From NCBI GenBank assembly GCA_017307375.1, contig JAFKFH010000003.1:496001-560000 (forward strand): a stretch of 64,000 nt of DNA. The letters are read 5' to 3'. Made by a program: the position numbers and the translations under genes. Below, in pieces: positions 18,273 through 26,050 of this stretch. The DNA is from Alphaproteobacteria bacterium (GTDB lineage Bacteria > Pseudomonadota > Alphaproteobacteria > Ferrovibrionales > Ferrovibrionaceae). The notes under the pieces were generated by a model that searched no databases, was not told the origin of the DNA, and saw only the letters and a program-made list of their open reading frames with translations. The first letter of the stretch is position 1; every line of letters begins with the position of its first letter.

Positions 18273-18377
18273 CTCAGAATCTCCAGCATTTGCTAAGGCC
18301 GAGGAAATCCGCCACTCTCCGGGCGGAAACCTGTACCGGTGAATGTCACGGTTCCGAAGTTTGTAGGGGATAAAATC

Positions 18378-19832
18378 GTGGCATCGAAGCCTGCCGGGAT
18401 CTTCCGGCGCGGTACGACCTATTACGCCAGATTTTTCGTGCCGGCCGACCAATAGGCCGGCTTGGGCAAGGAGGACGTCGCCTGGAGCCTGAAGACGGGC
18501 GACCTGCGCGAAGCCCGGAAGCGCCTGCCGGCCATGCAGGTCAGGTTCGAAGCCGTCGTCAGCCCCCCGGACCCACGCCGCGAAGATCTGGAACGGCGCT
18601 ATGGCGTCCCTGCGACCCTGCCGGCCCCCGAAATGCTGCAACGCCTCCAGGCCGTCATCGCGGCAGGACAGGCGGCTGACGCTGCCCGAGACCGCCAGCA
18701 GGCGGCCCAGGTCGATCCGGCGGACTTCGGCCTCGACGTCGATCGCCCGGAGCCACCGGCGGCGACCGAACGCGACCGGCTGGAGGCCCTGCACGGCCAC
18801 CGGCTCGACGATCCTGCCTTTCGGGCCGCTGCCACTGCCGCCGGCCTGGTGCCAGAACGCGTCATCGCTGCCGAGGATGTCGCCGCCGAACTGGCTGAAC
18901 CCGCCATCAAACCGGCAGCGCCAACCGACAACAGTCTGGACGACTTGCGGAGGCGCTGGGAGGGCGAGCGCAAGCCTTCCAGGAAGACGGCCGACGAGAC
19001 GGCCTCGACCATCGCCATGTTCACCACCGTCGCCGGCGTCAAGCCGGTGGGCGACCATGTCAAGAAGGATGTCATTGCCTATAAGGACTGGCTGCTTACG
19101 CAGCCTGGCCGCATGTCCGAGACGCTGTCGGCGGTATCGGTGGTCAAACGCCTCAACTTGCTCAAGGCGGTGTTTGGGTATGGCGTCGACAACGACGTGG
19201 TCCAGGTCAACCCGGCCACCGGCGTGACCATCAAGGTTGCCAACAATTCGGATCAACAGCCGTTCAGCCGCGCTGACCTCGACATCCTGTTCGCGCCGCA
19301 GAACCTGCCGAAGAACAAAAACTACCAGATAATCATGTTGATCGGATTGTACAGCGGCGCCCGGCTGAACGAGATCTGCCAACTACGCGGCAGCGATGTT
19401 GTACAGGAAGACGGCGTCTGGTGCATGGGCATCGACGACGCGGGCGATGACCAGTCGGTCAAGATCGCCGGTTCGCGCAGGCTGGTACCGATCCATCCTG
19501 TCCTGATCGACGCGGGCTTCGTCGACCTCGCGACCAAGCACGGGGCCGCTCAGCTGTTTGCCGACTTGATATGGAAGGAAACCCAAGGATGGAGCAAGAA
19601 GGCGAGCAAGGACATCAACCGACATATCCGCAAACTCATCCCCGACGCCAGGAAGGTATTTCACAGTTTTCGTCATAGCGTCAAAGACTTATGCCGCGAT
19701 CCCGGGAGCGCTGAAGACATCCATGACGGGACACTCTTCGGCGAGCGTTGGCCGGGCTATGGGGCAGGGCATTCGATCCGACGACTGGCTGAGGAGCTTG
19801 GGAGGATCGAAGGGAGGTGGAGGTTGCCGTAG
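18378..19832 (+). pseudogene. tyrosine recombinase/integrase, degraded
   Basis: From the GTG at 18378 the frame reads VASKPAGIFRRGTTYYARFF and reaches VPADQ, then hits TAG at 18453-18455 and continues in frame with an integrase N-terminus. The catalytic domain has YSGARLNEICQLRG (first Arg) and FHSFRHSVKDLCRD (HxxR). Near 19722-19760 the usual LTGH segment is displaced: TGHSSASVGR reads in another frame, and GYGAGHSIRRLAEELG returns to the first. This fits an 8-nt loss and a 1-nt loss (net -9) relative to a normal family member. The conserved third-box His is removed and the Tyr remains. Likely inactive unless the amber codon is suppressed and the C-terminus tolerates the change. Confidence 0.85.
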
Positions 19833-19855
19833 GCGCCTCAATCCGGACCGACGTG

Positions 19856-21031
19856 TCACTCGCTGCCATAGGGCGCGCATCTATGTCCCGACACGTCATC
19901 CACATGGATATACCCAAAGTACGTCTGACCGAAATATTTGGACGAATCCTCTATGTGCAATACCCTCCAGAAAAGACTTTCATCGCCCTCTGTAATACCG
20001 GGTGTCCGATACATGCCATATACAGTTATGGCCGGCTCCAGCGTTACTATGACCGGGCTCGCTCTGTCCGCCTTCTCGTAGACCGGCACAGCCCAGTCTT
20101 GAACCGTGACATTGAGGCTGTATCCACCTGCGGCGGAACGAAGCCGCTGATTGTACGCCTCATGGCCCAACGCCAATTCGACGGCGATCTCCAGGCAGTA
20201 GGTCGCCGTTTCCTCATTGCCGAATTCAGCTTCCTTACGTGGGTCGTCTTTTACGTGCCATACCCCCTGAGACAGATACAGGTCTGGCGCCATCTTCTGG
20301 AGGTTCCAGTAGGTTTCTGGAGGGATGCCTGCCGAAAGAAGTTTTTTTTCAATGCCGTCGTTGTCAAGTTGTATATAATCAAATGGGTCTCGTACATTCT
20401 TTTCAATCCATTCGATGCTTCTAGTCCAATATGGCGCAAGTGAGTAAGCACCAAGCCCTAATGCTATTGGAGATTTGAATTTGGCTATATTATAGTGCTC
20501 ATCTATTAGACTATAAGATGACGCCCGAGATTCTATAATGCTATTCCAGTATTCCTTCTGCTGAAGGAGGCTTTCTGCTTTCTTTAGATGCGACTTTACG
20601 TCTCCATCAGGCAGTAGATCGACCATGCTGACCGTGGCGAAGTCGACATCGAACACCATCCGGGACCCTTCCCGGAGAAATTCTGACATTGCCGTAAGTA
20701 GACGCTGAGCCTCAGTTCGCTCTGGCTGAATGCCAAAGTGCTTGGAGCTGATCCGCACCTTGTTCAGCTTGAGCACTTGGCCCCGGAACGGCAGCTTGGC
20801 CCGTTCTATGCCGACATCGACCGCATCCATCAATGCGGCGATCTCCATCTTCTCCTTGGACCGATTCAGATGGGCCACTGCCGCCCACAGAAACGCCTCA
20901 ACGGCATCGTGCAGAAGGTTGACGCCGGCGAAGAGCCGGATGTTCTGCTTGGCTTCGATGTTCTGTCTGGCCAGATGCAGCAGATGGCGTGAGGCAACAA
21001 GCTGATTGATTGTCGTTTCCAGTATCGGCAC
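19856..21031 (-). CDS. uncharacterised HEPN-like protein with SH3-like C-terminus
   Basis: 391 residues, no firm family match. Residues 1-170 look all-helical and HEPN-like: SRHLLHLARQNIEAKQNIRL, then VLKLNKVRISSKHFGIQPER, which contains R93-x4-H98, the spacing of HEPN RNase sites. FDVDFATVSMVDLL follows. Residues about 310-365 (VQDWAVPVYEKADRASP and on) resemble a bacterial SH3-like beta domain. The start is a GTG at 21031, preceded by TAAGGCC and a G10 tract. It is 34 bp downstream of the DUF4238 gene and is the last gene of the XRE operon. A ribonuclease-type effector is plausible but unproven. Confidence 0.6.
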   Translation of the reverse strand: MPILETTINQLVASRHLLHLARQNIEAKQNIRLFAGVNLLHDAVEAFLWAAVAHLNRSKEKMEIAALMDAVDVGIERAKLPFRGQVLKLNKVRISSKHFGIQPERTEAQRLLTAMSEFLREGSRMVFDVDFATVSMVDLLPDGDVKSHLKKAESLLQQKEYWNSIIESRASSYSLIDEHYNIAKFKSPIALGLGAYSLAPYWTRSIEWIEKNVRDPFDYIQLDNDGIEKKLLSAGIPPETYWNLQKMAPDLYLSQGVWHVKDDPRKEAEFGNEETATYCLEIAVELALGHEAYNQRLRSAAGGYSLNVTVQDWAVPVYEKADRASPVIVTLEPAITVYGMYRTPGITEGDESLFWRVLHIEDSSKYFGQTYFGYIHVDDVSGHRCAPYGSE

Positions 21032-21038
21032 GGCCTTA

Positions 21039-21048
21039 CCCCCCCCCC
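21039..21048. repeat. C10/G10 homopolymer in the leader of the HEPN-like gene
   Basis: Ten consecutive C on the plus strand (G10 on the coding strand), ending 7 nt before the GTG start. It occupies the Shine-Dalgarno position, so slippage would change spacing or strength of the ribosome site. It could also be a sequencing artefact in length. Confidence 0.7.
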
Positions 21049-21065
21049 GGCGTCACGCTGCTTCC

Positions 21066-22061
21066 TCATCGGCCTCCTGGAGACCGCTTGTCTCGGTCTT
21101 TGCTGGCCTGTGCCAGCGCATCCTCTAGCTGGTCGCCCGGCAACACCTCGCCGGTGAACCAGGACCGGAAATAGAAGTCGGTCGACCCCGCATAGACTTG
21201 GCGGTCGGCCGAGGTGATCGTCAGAAAATTGATCTCGGCCACGGTGCGGCGATCGGCTTTCAGCGTGGTCGCAGACTCGACCATATCGAACGTCCCCATC
21301 AGGGCGAGCTTGCTGGAAACCGGCATCATCACGTAGGTGCCCTTCGTCCCCAGGCCCGGCGGCAGCATCGGATGGTGATCTTCCGGCCGGTGCCAATCGA
21401 CACGCACAGGATGGTCAGAAGTGATAAATGAGCCGGCATCAGGCAGCGCCTCGATTAGCCGCCATCCCCTCTGGCGCAAGGCGATCAAGGCCGGATCGTA
21501 GGTCTGGAGTTCCAGCCCAATCTGGTAGGTCTGATCATAGGTCAGCCGGAGGTCTGGATCGCTGGCCCATTCCCTCATTTCGGCCAATGCTGGAACCTCG
21601 TCCGGCGCCAATGCACCAGCTTCGATAGCGTCAGACATCGACTGCGCAAAACGCTCTGGTGACGACGTCTGGATGCGCAGCATCATGTTCAGCGTGTCGT
21701 TGAGGAAATCGTCGTACTTGCGCCGCAGCCTGGGATTCCGGCATAGCAGATGGGCCACGAATTCCAGGAGGATTTCGCGCGGATAGCCATCAGCGATCTG
21801 GCTGGTTTCGATGACCGCGCCCAGCACCCCATCCAGCTTGCCTTCGAAGTCAGCTATTCGGGTTTCGAGCGCCGTGGGCGAGTGACCCTCCACCTCGATC
21901 CGATTGAAGTCTCGCTTGTTGGCGATGTTCAATGGCGAGGTATCGAACCTTTTGGCCTCAGCAAGGTTGAAGCACGCCAGGGAGCAATCCTTGTCCCTCT
22001 GAAGCCCGAAACCCTTCAGATAGCACTGCGGGACGAAGTGATGCCGTCTGGCTTCAGCCAT
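21066..22061 (-). CDS. DUF4238 domain-containing protein
   Basis: 331 residues from the ATG at 22061. The DUF4238 hallmarks are present: HHFVPQCYLKGF at 7-18 and FITSDHPVRVDW at 212-223, with a helical middle containing EFVAHLLCRNPRLRRKY. The biochemical role of DUF4238 is not established; the invariant His-His and Ser-Asp patterns suggest an enzyme. The start overlaps the XRE stop by 8 bp (an alternative TTG is at 22064), so the two are translationally coupled. The HEPN-like gene follows by 34 bp. The protein is soluble, with no signal or TM segment. Confidence 0.82.
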   Translation of the reverse strand: MAEARRHHFVPQCYLKGFGLQRDKDCSLACFNLAEAKRFDTSPLNIANKRDFNRIEVEGHSPTALETRIADFEGKLDGVLGAVIETSQIADGYPREILLEFVAHLLCRNPRLRRKYDDFLNDTLNMMLRIQTSSPERFAQSMSDAIEAGALAPDEVPALAEMREWASDPDLRLTYDQTYQIGLELQTYDPALIALRQRGWRLIEALPDAGSFITSDHPVRVDWHRPEDHHPMLPPGLGTKGTYVMMPVSSKLALMGTFDMVESATTLKADRRTVAEINFLTITSADRQVYAGSTDFYFRSWFTGEVLPGDQLEDALAQASKDRDKRSPGGR

Positions 22062-22473
22062 CAAGCACCGCCTCTACTTCACCATCCCCATCGCCGACTG
22101 CCTGGACCAGTTCGATCAAGCGAAACCGCTTCTCCGGATCCTTGATCCTGTTGAAGGCGCGAACCAGGGTCAGAGTCTCGCGCCGGGCAAGTTCGTCGCT
22201 CTCGTCGATATCGGCCGGCAGGGTCGGCGCCTTGATGATCCCGGTGTGGCCGAGGTCGTGGAACAACCTCTGCGGCGGCACATTCAGCGCCTGGCTCAGC
22301 GCAGCGAGCCGGGCCGCGTCGATGCGGTTGGTGCCGTTCTCGTACTTCTGGACCTGCTGGAAGGTCAGGCCGATGGCGTCGGCCAGTTGGCGCTGGGACA
22401 TGCCGAGCAGGATGCGCCGCTCGCGGACTTTGGCGCCGACACGGATGTTGAGGGCGTGTAGCCGCTTGGACAT
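22054..22473 (-). CDS. XRE-family helix-turn-helix regulator
   Basis: 139 residues. The Cro/CI-type HTH spans about 14-70: GAKVRERRILLGMSQRQLAD, then LTFQQVQKYENGTNRI and LAALSQALNV. The C-terminal half (ERRETL-like helices, FRLIELVQAVGDGDG) could mediate dimerisation. The ATG at 22473 is chosen because the HTH family starts about 10 residues before the first helix; the frame stays open upstream without looking coding. It is the first gene of a three-gene operon and divergent from the one-TM protein gene. Resembles phage-type and toxin-antitoxin regulators. Confidence 0.88.
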   Translation of the reverse strand: MSKRLHALNIRVGAKVRERRILLGMSQRQLADAIGLTFQQVQKYENGTNRIDAARLAALSQALNVPPQRLFHDLGHTGIIKAPTLPADIDESDELARRETLTLVRAFNRIKDPEKRFRLIELVQAVGDGDGEVEAVLDG

Positions 22474-22565
22474 GGCGCGATGGTCGCTGTCGTGGTCCCC
22501 TTTCGCAAGCCTAGATCGGCGTTGCATAGAATTGTTCGCAAAATGTCGGTTTTCGCGCCAGCGGT

Positions 22566-22585
22566 TGTTATTGTATGGTATATAA
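22566..22585. promoter_or_regulatory. divergent promoter region with imperfect dyad
   Basis: AT-rich 20 nt with arms GTTAT and ATAAC around a 10-nt centre, inside the 147-bp gap between the XRE gene (-) and the one-TM gene (+). The segment includes TATATAAC, a -10-like sequence for the plus strand. The XRE protein is the likely binder (inference). Confidence 0.4.
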
Positions 22586-22620
22586 CTACTAAAAGATAAA
22601 GAGCCGGTGAGGGGTACGCC

Positions 22621-23175
22621 ATGCGCTGGTTGGTCCGGTTCAAGCTGCTTGCCGAAAGCATGAAAAGTCTCATCACGGTTGTGATTGCCTTTGCACTGGC
22701 CATCCTCGTGATCACGTGGGCGTCGCTGCTGATTTTTGACCGGGGTACGGGGGATCGTACCAGGACCATCCGAACCGGCCTGTTCACCAGCGAGTTGCAG
22801 ACAAAAACGGATGCCTATGTGCAGGCCTGCCAACTGCAGACTCAGTTGGCTGGAAAGCTCCTTGACCACTTGGGTAACGTCACGAAGACCCTCGCCCAGG
22901 CATATGCAGATGCCTCACTTGCCGGAAAGGCAAACGCAGACGATATAGGCAACAAGATGGACTTCCACGTCAATACCATGATCGCCATCGTCGCCAGCAA
23001 TTCGACAATGATCGGTATTATCGACAGTTCACAGAAAGTCGAAAACTTGAATGCTAGTGCTGAAAGCATGAATAAGGCCTTTGGAAATACCATCAGGAAA
23101 GATGTTATTCTCAACAGGATCATCAGCCAGTCGCCGGTAAAATTCACACTGTGCGACAACATTCCGCAACATTGA
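22621..23175 (+). CDS. single-pass membrane protein of unknown function
   Basis: 184 residues. An N-terminal signal-anchor, about residues 15-38 (LITVVIAFALAILVITWASL), follows a short basic stretch. The rest is a helical, polar domain with many Gln, Asn and Thr, ending in CDNIPQH. The ATG at 22621 has GTGAGGGG 7 bp upstream. I do not recognise the family. It is divergent from the XRE gene and followed by a strong hairpin, so it is its own transcription unit. Base composition is clearly lower in GC than the host genes. Confidence 0.7.
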   Translation: MRWLVRFKLLAESMKSLITVVIAFALAILVITWASLLIFDRGTGDRTRTIRTGLFTSELQTKTDAYVQACQLQTQLAGKLLDHLGNVTKTLAQAYADASLAGKANADDIGNKMDFHVNTMIAIVASNSTMIGIIDSSQKVENLNASAESMNKAFGNTIRKDVILNRIISQSPVKFTLCDNIPQH

Positions 23176-23664
23176 CCCAGGTCACACGTGCTGGCAGGGC
23201 CGCTGACATGGTCGCCGGCCACGGCGCCGTCATGTCGCCGCCGTGGCGACCTACGCGACCCTGGTGGGGTCATCCATTTGGTTGTCAGGCATTTCGGCCG
23301 CAGGTTGATGTTCGCCCCCCCCCCCCCCGCGCGAAATCCCGGAAGCCTATATTACTATTGGGGATCGCGCGGGGTCGAAGCTCGACTCCTGAGTGCTTAT
23401 TTTTATTTTGACAAATAAATGCGTGCGACGGTGTCTGGTCGCGTTGTCGCCATGTCGGCGCCAAGCGCCGTCACCCGGGCAGTCGCCCGTCGGGCAAGAG
23501 CGCCCCACGGACAAAAAGTCACCGGGGCTGGGACCAGGCGGGGTAGTCAGCGGAGCGAAACCAACCAGGCAGCGTGCAGCAAGATCGGACCGCGTCTCTC
23601 GGATCACGATGGGGAAAATGCGATTATACTGTTGGCAGGCCGACAACTCGAATCCGGCACCTCA
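23176..23664. other. 489-bp intergenic stretch with hairpins and a C14 tract
   Basis: No convincing gene. It contains a hairpin (23210-23251), 14 consecutive C (23315-23328), a short AT-rich patch with TTGACA at 23408-23413, and GC-rich inverted segments around 23455-23510. A TATACT at 23625-23630 could be the -10 of the AlbA_2 gene. A frame is open from 23419 into the AlbA_2 gene but is Arg/Ala-rich and does not look coding. A structured RNA cannot be excluded. Confidence 0.5.
23210..23251 (+). terminator. GC-rich hairpin after the one-TM protein gene
   Basis: GGTCGCC at 23210 pairs with GGCGACC at 23245-23251, and the inside also pairs extensively with a small bulge. It lies 35 bp after the stop. 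No U-tract follows, so termination is probable but not certain. Confidence 0.45.
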
Positions 23665-24966
23665 ATGAAAAATCTCGGCGCCCTGGCCAAACCTATTATC
23701 GACATCACACCGGCCGATCTCGACGAGCTATGCCACCAGACCGTCCAGGAAACCGCGACGATCGAATTCAAGGAGGCCTTACCTGCCGAGAACGGCAGGT
23801 CAGAACCTTGGCTGCAAGGTGGTTCCAAGATCGGCGACTATGCCAAGCTGAAGCTGCTGAGAGAGATCATCGCCTTCGCGAACAGCTACGGCGGTCATCT
23901 GTTCGTTGGCATCGAAGAGACCGACGGCAGGCCGGCCAGTGCGAAGGCGGTCAAGCCGGTCCCCAGGGTGGCCGAGCTTGCCCGCCGGTTCGAGACGATC
24001 ATCCGCGATAGCATCGATCCACCCCTTTCGGCCTTCGACTGCGCCGGTATCGAGACCGACGGGCAGGGCGGAGGGGTGCTGGTGATCCAGGTCACGCCGG
24101 GCAGGCTGGCGCCTCACAGATCCGCCCAGACCAAGGAGGCATACCGCCGGCACGGCGAACGATCGGAGACTATGACAATGCGCGAGATCCAGGATCTGAC
24201 GCTTGCCCGGTATCGTTCCGACGATGACCTCCATCGGAGCATCGAGGCCCGCCACGAAGCCCTGACCGGGCAATTCGTCGCCGGTGACGTTACCCGCCGG
24301 GTTAGCTTCCAGTGTGTGGCCGTACCGGTCGGCACCCCGTTCCCCCAGGTGGCGCGTCTAGCCGACCACCCGGCACTTATCCCGGCGATCCAATGCCCTA
24401 GGTTGTTGATCAACGACACGGTTCACGAACCGCTAAGTGGCGTAGTGTCTGGGCACGACCTCAGGCCCCTCCTGCGAGGGCTGCGCCTAGCGCGACAGGA
24501 CAACAGCCAGCACCAGATTCACGATGCCTTTGCAAACGGGACCGTGCAGACATGCTTGGCAATGAACGCCCTCGTCTCCGCATCGGACAGTCGGCCCAAG
24601 ATATTCCTGGGTCATCTCCTATACGTCCTGATCACGACCCTGCTCACTGCCCACCGGCACCGGCTCTTTCACCATGCGCCCTTCACGGAATATGCAGTGA
24701 GTTGCCGCTTGCGTCTGGACTTCCTAGGAAGCTCGGGTGGAGTGCTGGCGGGGCCGCGTAGCGAGCAATTGGGCTACTTCCCATTCCACGAATCGCCTTT
24801 CCATCTTCCAACCTACTCGTTCGGTGCGGTCGACGACCTACCCAACCTCGTCAGCATGTTCCTTCGCGACATCCACAACCTTGCCGGCAAGGACCCCGCC
24901 GGGTTCAACGTCGTCATCGACGACCAGGAACTGCAGGCTGCGATCGAAGCATCCGACAGAAGTTGA
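23665..24966 (+). CDS. AlbA_2 (Schlafen-type) putative DNA-binding domain protein
   Basis: 433 residues from the ATG at 23665. Residues 27-180 match the Schlafen AlbA_2 domain: ETATIEFKEALP (34-39 EFKEAL), LLREIIAFANSYGGHLFVGI with the FAN-x-GG-x-L-x-x-GI pattern, and YRRHGERSETMTMREIQ. AlbA_2 domains bind nucleic acid, and some relatives are nucleases in defence systems. The C-terminal 230 residues have no family I recognise; they include a hydrophobic stretch, LGHLLYVLITTLLTAH, and long aromatic-rich loops. There is no clear ribosome site, so the start is uncertain. It stands alone on the plus strand at the right end of the element. Confidence 0.8.
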   Translation: MKNLGALAKPIIDITPADLDELCHQTVQETATIEFKEALPAENGRSEPWLQGGSKIGDYAKLKLLREIIAFANSYGGHLFVGIEETDGRPASAKAVKPVPRVAELARRFETIIRDSIDPPLSAFDCAGIETDGQGGGVLVIQVTPGRLAPHRSAQTKEAYRRHGERSETMTMREIQDLTLARYRSDDDLHRSIEARHEALTGQFVAGDVTRRVSFQCVAVPVGTPFPQVARLADHPALIPAIQCPRLLINDTVHEPLSGVVSGHDLRPLLRGLRLARQDNSQHQIHDAFANGTVQTCLAMNALVSASDSRPKIFLGHLLYVLITTLLTAHRHRLFHHAPFTEYAVSCRLRLDFLGSSGGVLAGPRSEQLGYFPFHESPFHLPTYSFGAVDDLPNLVSMFLRDIHNLAGKDPAGFNVVIDDQELQAAIEASDRS

Positions 24967-25097
24967 CGTTCCATAGCGCCACACCATAGACGGCCATCAG
25001 ATGTCCCGATCGCCATGCCGGGGACTGTACCGGTGAGCCTACCTAGAGCCCATTTAAGTCATTGATTTATATTGGGATTATACATCCTTGTATGGTT

Positions 25098-25118
25098 TCT
25101 CTCCGGGGCCGCCAATTT
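25098..25118 (+). repeat. attachment-site repeat (right end of the element)
   Basis: Copy of the tRNA-Arg 3' end and flank (20/21 identical to 18252-18272, same orientation). It lies in the 178-bp gap after the AlbA_2 gene, which holds no other gene. It marks the right junction with host DNA. Confidence 0.88.
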
Positions 25119-25144
25119 TCTTCAGGCGGTGGGCGCGGCCCCGA

Positions 25145-25657
25145 TCAGTCGAGGTTCAGCTGTTCCAGCAGCGCCAGCGCCTTGTCGATCGTGGCGTCGT
25201 CGGCCTTCGACGGCTTGCGCCGCTTCAACTCGGCGCGCCAGTCCGCCCGCTTTTCCTTCTCGCGCAGCCAATGGATCGTCGCCGCCAGCTCGATCACGAC
25301 CGAGCTGGCCGATTTCATCGTCGCGATCAGGTCGCAGGCGTCTTCCAGCGTCAAGGCGCCGACGCGGGCGGGGGCCTCGCCGGCATTCCTGACCAGCTCG
25401 AAGATGCTGTAGTTGGCGCGGCCGCCGGTCGTGTCCTTCTCGATTTCCCTGATGGTCTGGTCGAGATAGCGGGCGCGGTCGATGGCCTGCGACAGGTCTT
25501 CGGAATAGGGGCCGTAATGGTGGTAGGAGAAGCGGAAATCGCCCCCCAACCCCAGCTGATTGAGCAGGTAGAAGACCTTCTGGATGCGGATCCGGCCCAC
25601 GATCGAGCCATCGGCGGCAAACAGAACGTCGCGCACGAGATCTTCACGCCGACTCAT
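25145..25657 (-). CDS. small winged-helix-like protein of unknown function (YwgA/Panacea-like)
   Basis: 170 residues. The N-terminal 60 residues (VGRIRIQKVFYLLNQLG, then FSYHHYGPYSEDLSQAID) have the K-x-x-YLL and YGPYS pattern seen in YwgA-like and Panacea-type proteins, several of which act as antitoxins or regulators. The C-terminal half is helical and basic. Start ATG at 25657 (MSRREDL), 4 bp after the stop of the 97-codon gene, so they are cotranscribed. Lies directly outside the element. Function not established; an antitoxin-type role is one possibility. Confidence 0.6.
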   Translation of the reverse strand: MSRREDLVRDVLFAADGSIVGRIRIQKVFYLLNQLGLGGDFRFSYHHYGPYSEDLSQAIDRARYLDQTIREIEKDTTGGRANYSIFELVRNAGEAPARVGALTLEDACDLIATMKSASSVVIELAATIHWLREKEKRADWRAELKRRKPSKADDATIDKALALLEQLNLD

Positions 25658-25661
25658 TTGC

Positions 25662-25955
25662 TCACCTTCCCTTCATCGTTCGCTCTGCCTCGTCACGCTC
25701 GTCGTCCGACAGGAAACAATAACGCGTCAGCTTGGTCTTCTGCATCAAGGCCTTGCTGATGATCGTGTCGGGAAACCGGGCGATTTCCTCGGGCCTGCCA
25801 TCGGCCACGCGCGCCCGGACCACCTTGTGTGCCTTCACGACGTCGCCATCCGACAGCGAACAGAGTTTGTAGCGTGGGTCGTGGTGACGTCCCGGGTCGA
25901 GGTGCAGCAGGACGCCCGCCGGCAATTCCTCCTTGTCGGCCAGTACGATGGCCAA
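25662..25955 (-). CDS. small protein of unknown function, possibly 5'-truncated
   Basis: 97 residues if it starts at the TTG at 25955, which has no Shine-Dalgarno. The frame stays open back to a stop at 26007-26009 and reads plausibly (RIRYWKDDPSLAIVLAD), but no ATG or GTG is present there. The true start may therefore be non-canonical or lost. No family recognised. It runs into the 170-residue gene with a 4-bp gap and lies downstream of the amidohydrolase on the same strand. The pair could be a small toxin-antitoxin-like module; this is a guess from layout only. Confidence 0.5.
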   Translation of the reverse strand: MAIVLADKEELPAGVLLHLDPGRHHDPRYKLCSLSDGDVVKAHKVVRARVADGRPEEIARFPDTIISKALMQKTKLTRYCFLSDDERDEAERTMKGR

Positions 25956-26050
25956 GGAGGGATCGTCTTTCCAATATCGGATTCTGGGGGTATCGATCGG
26001 ATTCGACTATGAATCGTGCCGGACGGCCGAACCCGGCCGGCGCGCCGCGG

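Larger units (their letters stand above)
18252..25118. mobile_element. integrated genetic element in tRNA-Arg(CCT), about 6.9 kb
   Basis: Bounded by direct repeats of the tRNA 3' end. It starts with an integrase gene right next to the tRNA, as in genomic islands and satellite elements. Cargo: an XRE regulator, a DUF4238 protein and a HEPN-like protein on the minus strand, plus a one-TM protein and an AlbA_2-domain protein on the plus strand. Base composition is visibly less GC-rich than the flanks, with AT-rich promoters and two long C/G homopolymers. No replication, capsid, excisionase or conjugation genes are seen. The integrase is damaged, so the element is probably fixed in place. Cargo type suggests defence or addiction; that is inference. 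Confidence 0.85.

Noticed and set aside
19817-20443. Plus-strand frame across the 391-residue HEPN-like gene
   Set aside because: No ribosome site or family pattern; the opposite strand has a better protein with operon context.
22474-22869. N-terminal extension of the XRE regulator
   Set aside because: The frame is open, but it crosses the divergent promoter and the TM-protein gene; the HTH family starts at about 22473.
23419-23664. N-terminal extension of the AlbA_2 protein
   Set aside because: Open but Arg/Ala-rich, no domain, no ribosome site; a -10-like sequence lies inside it.
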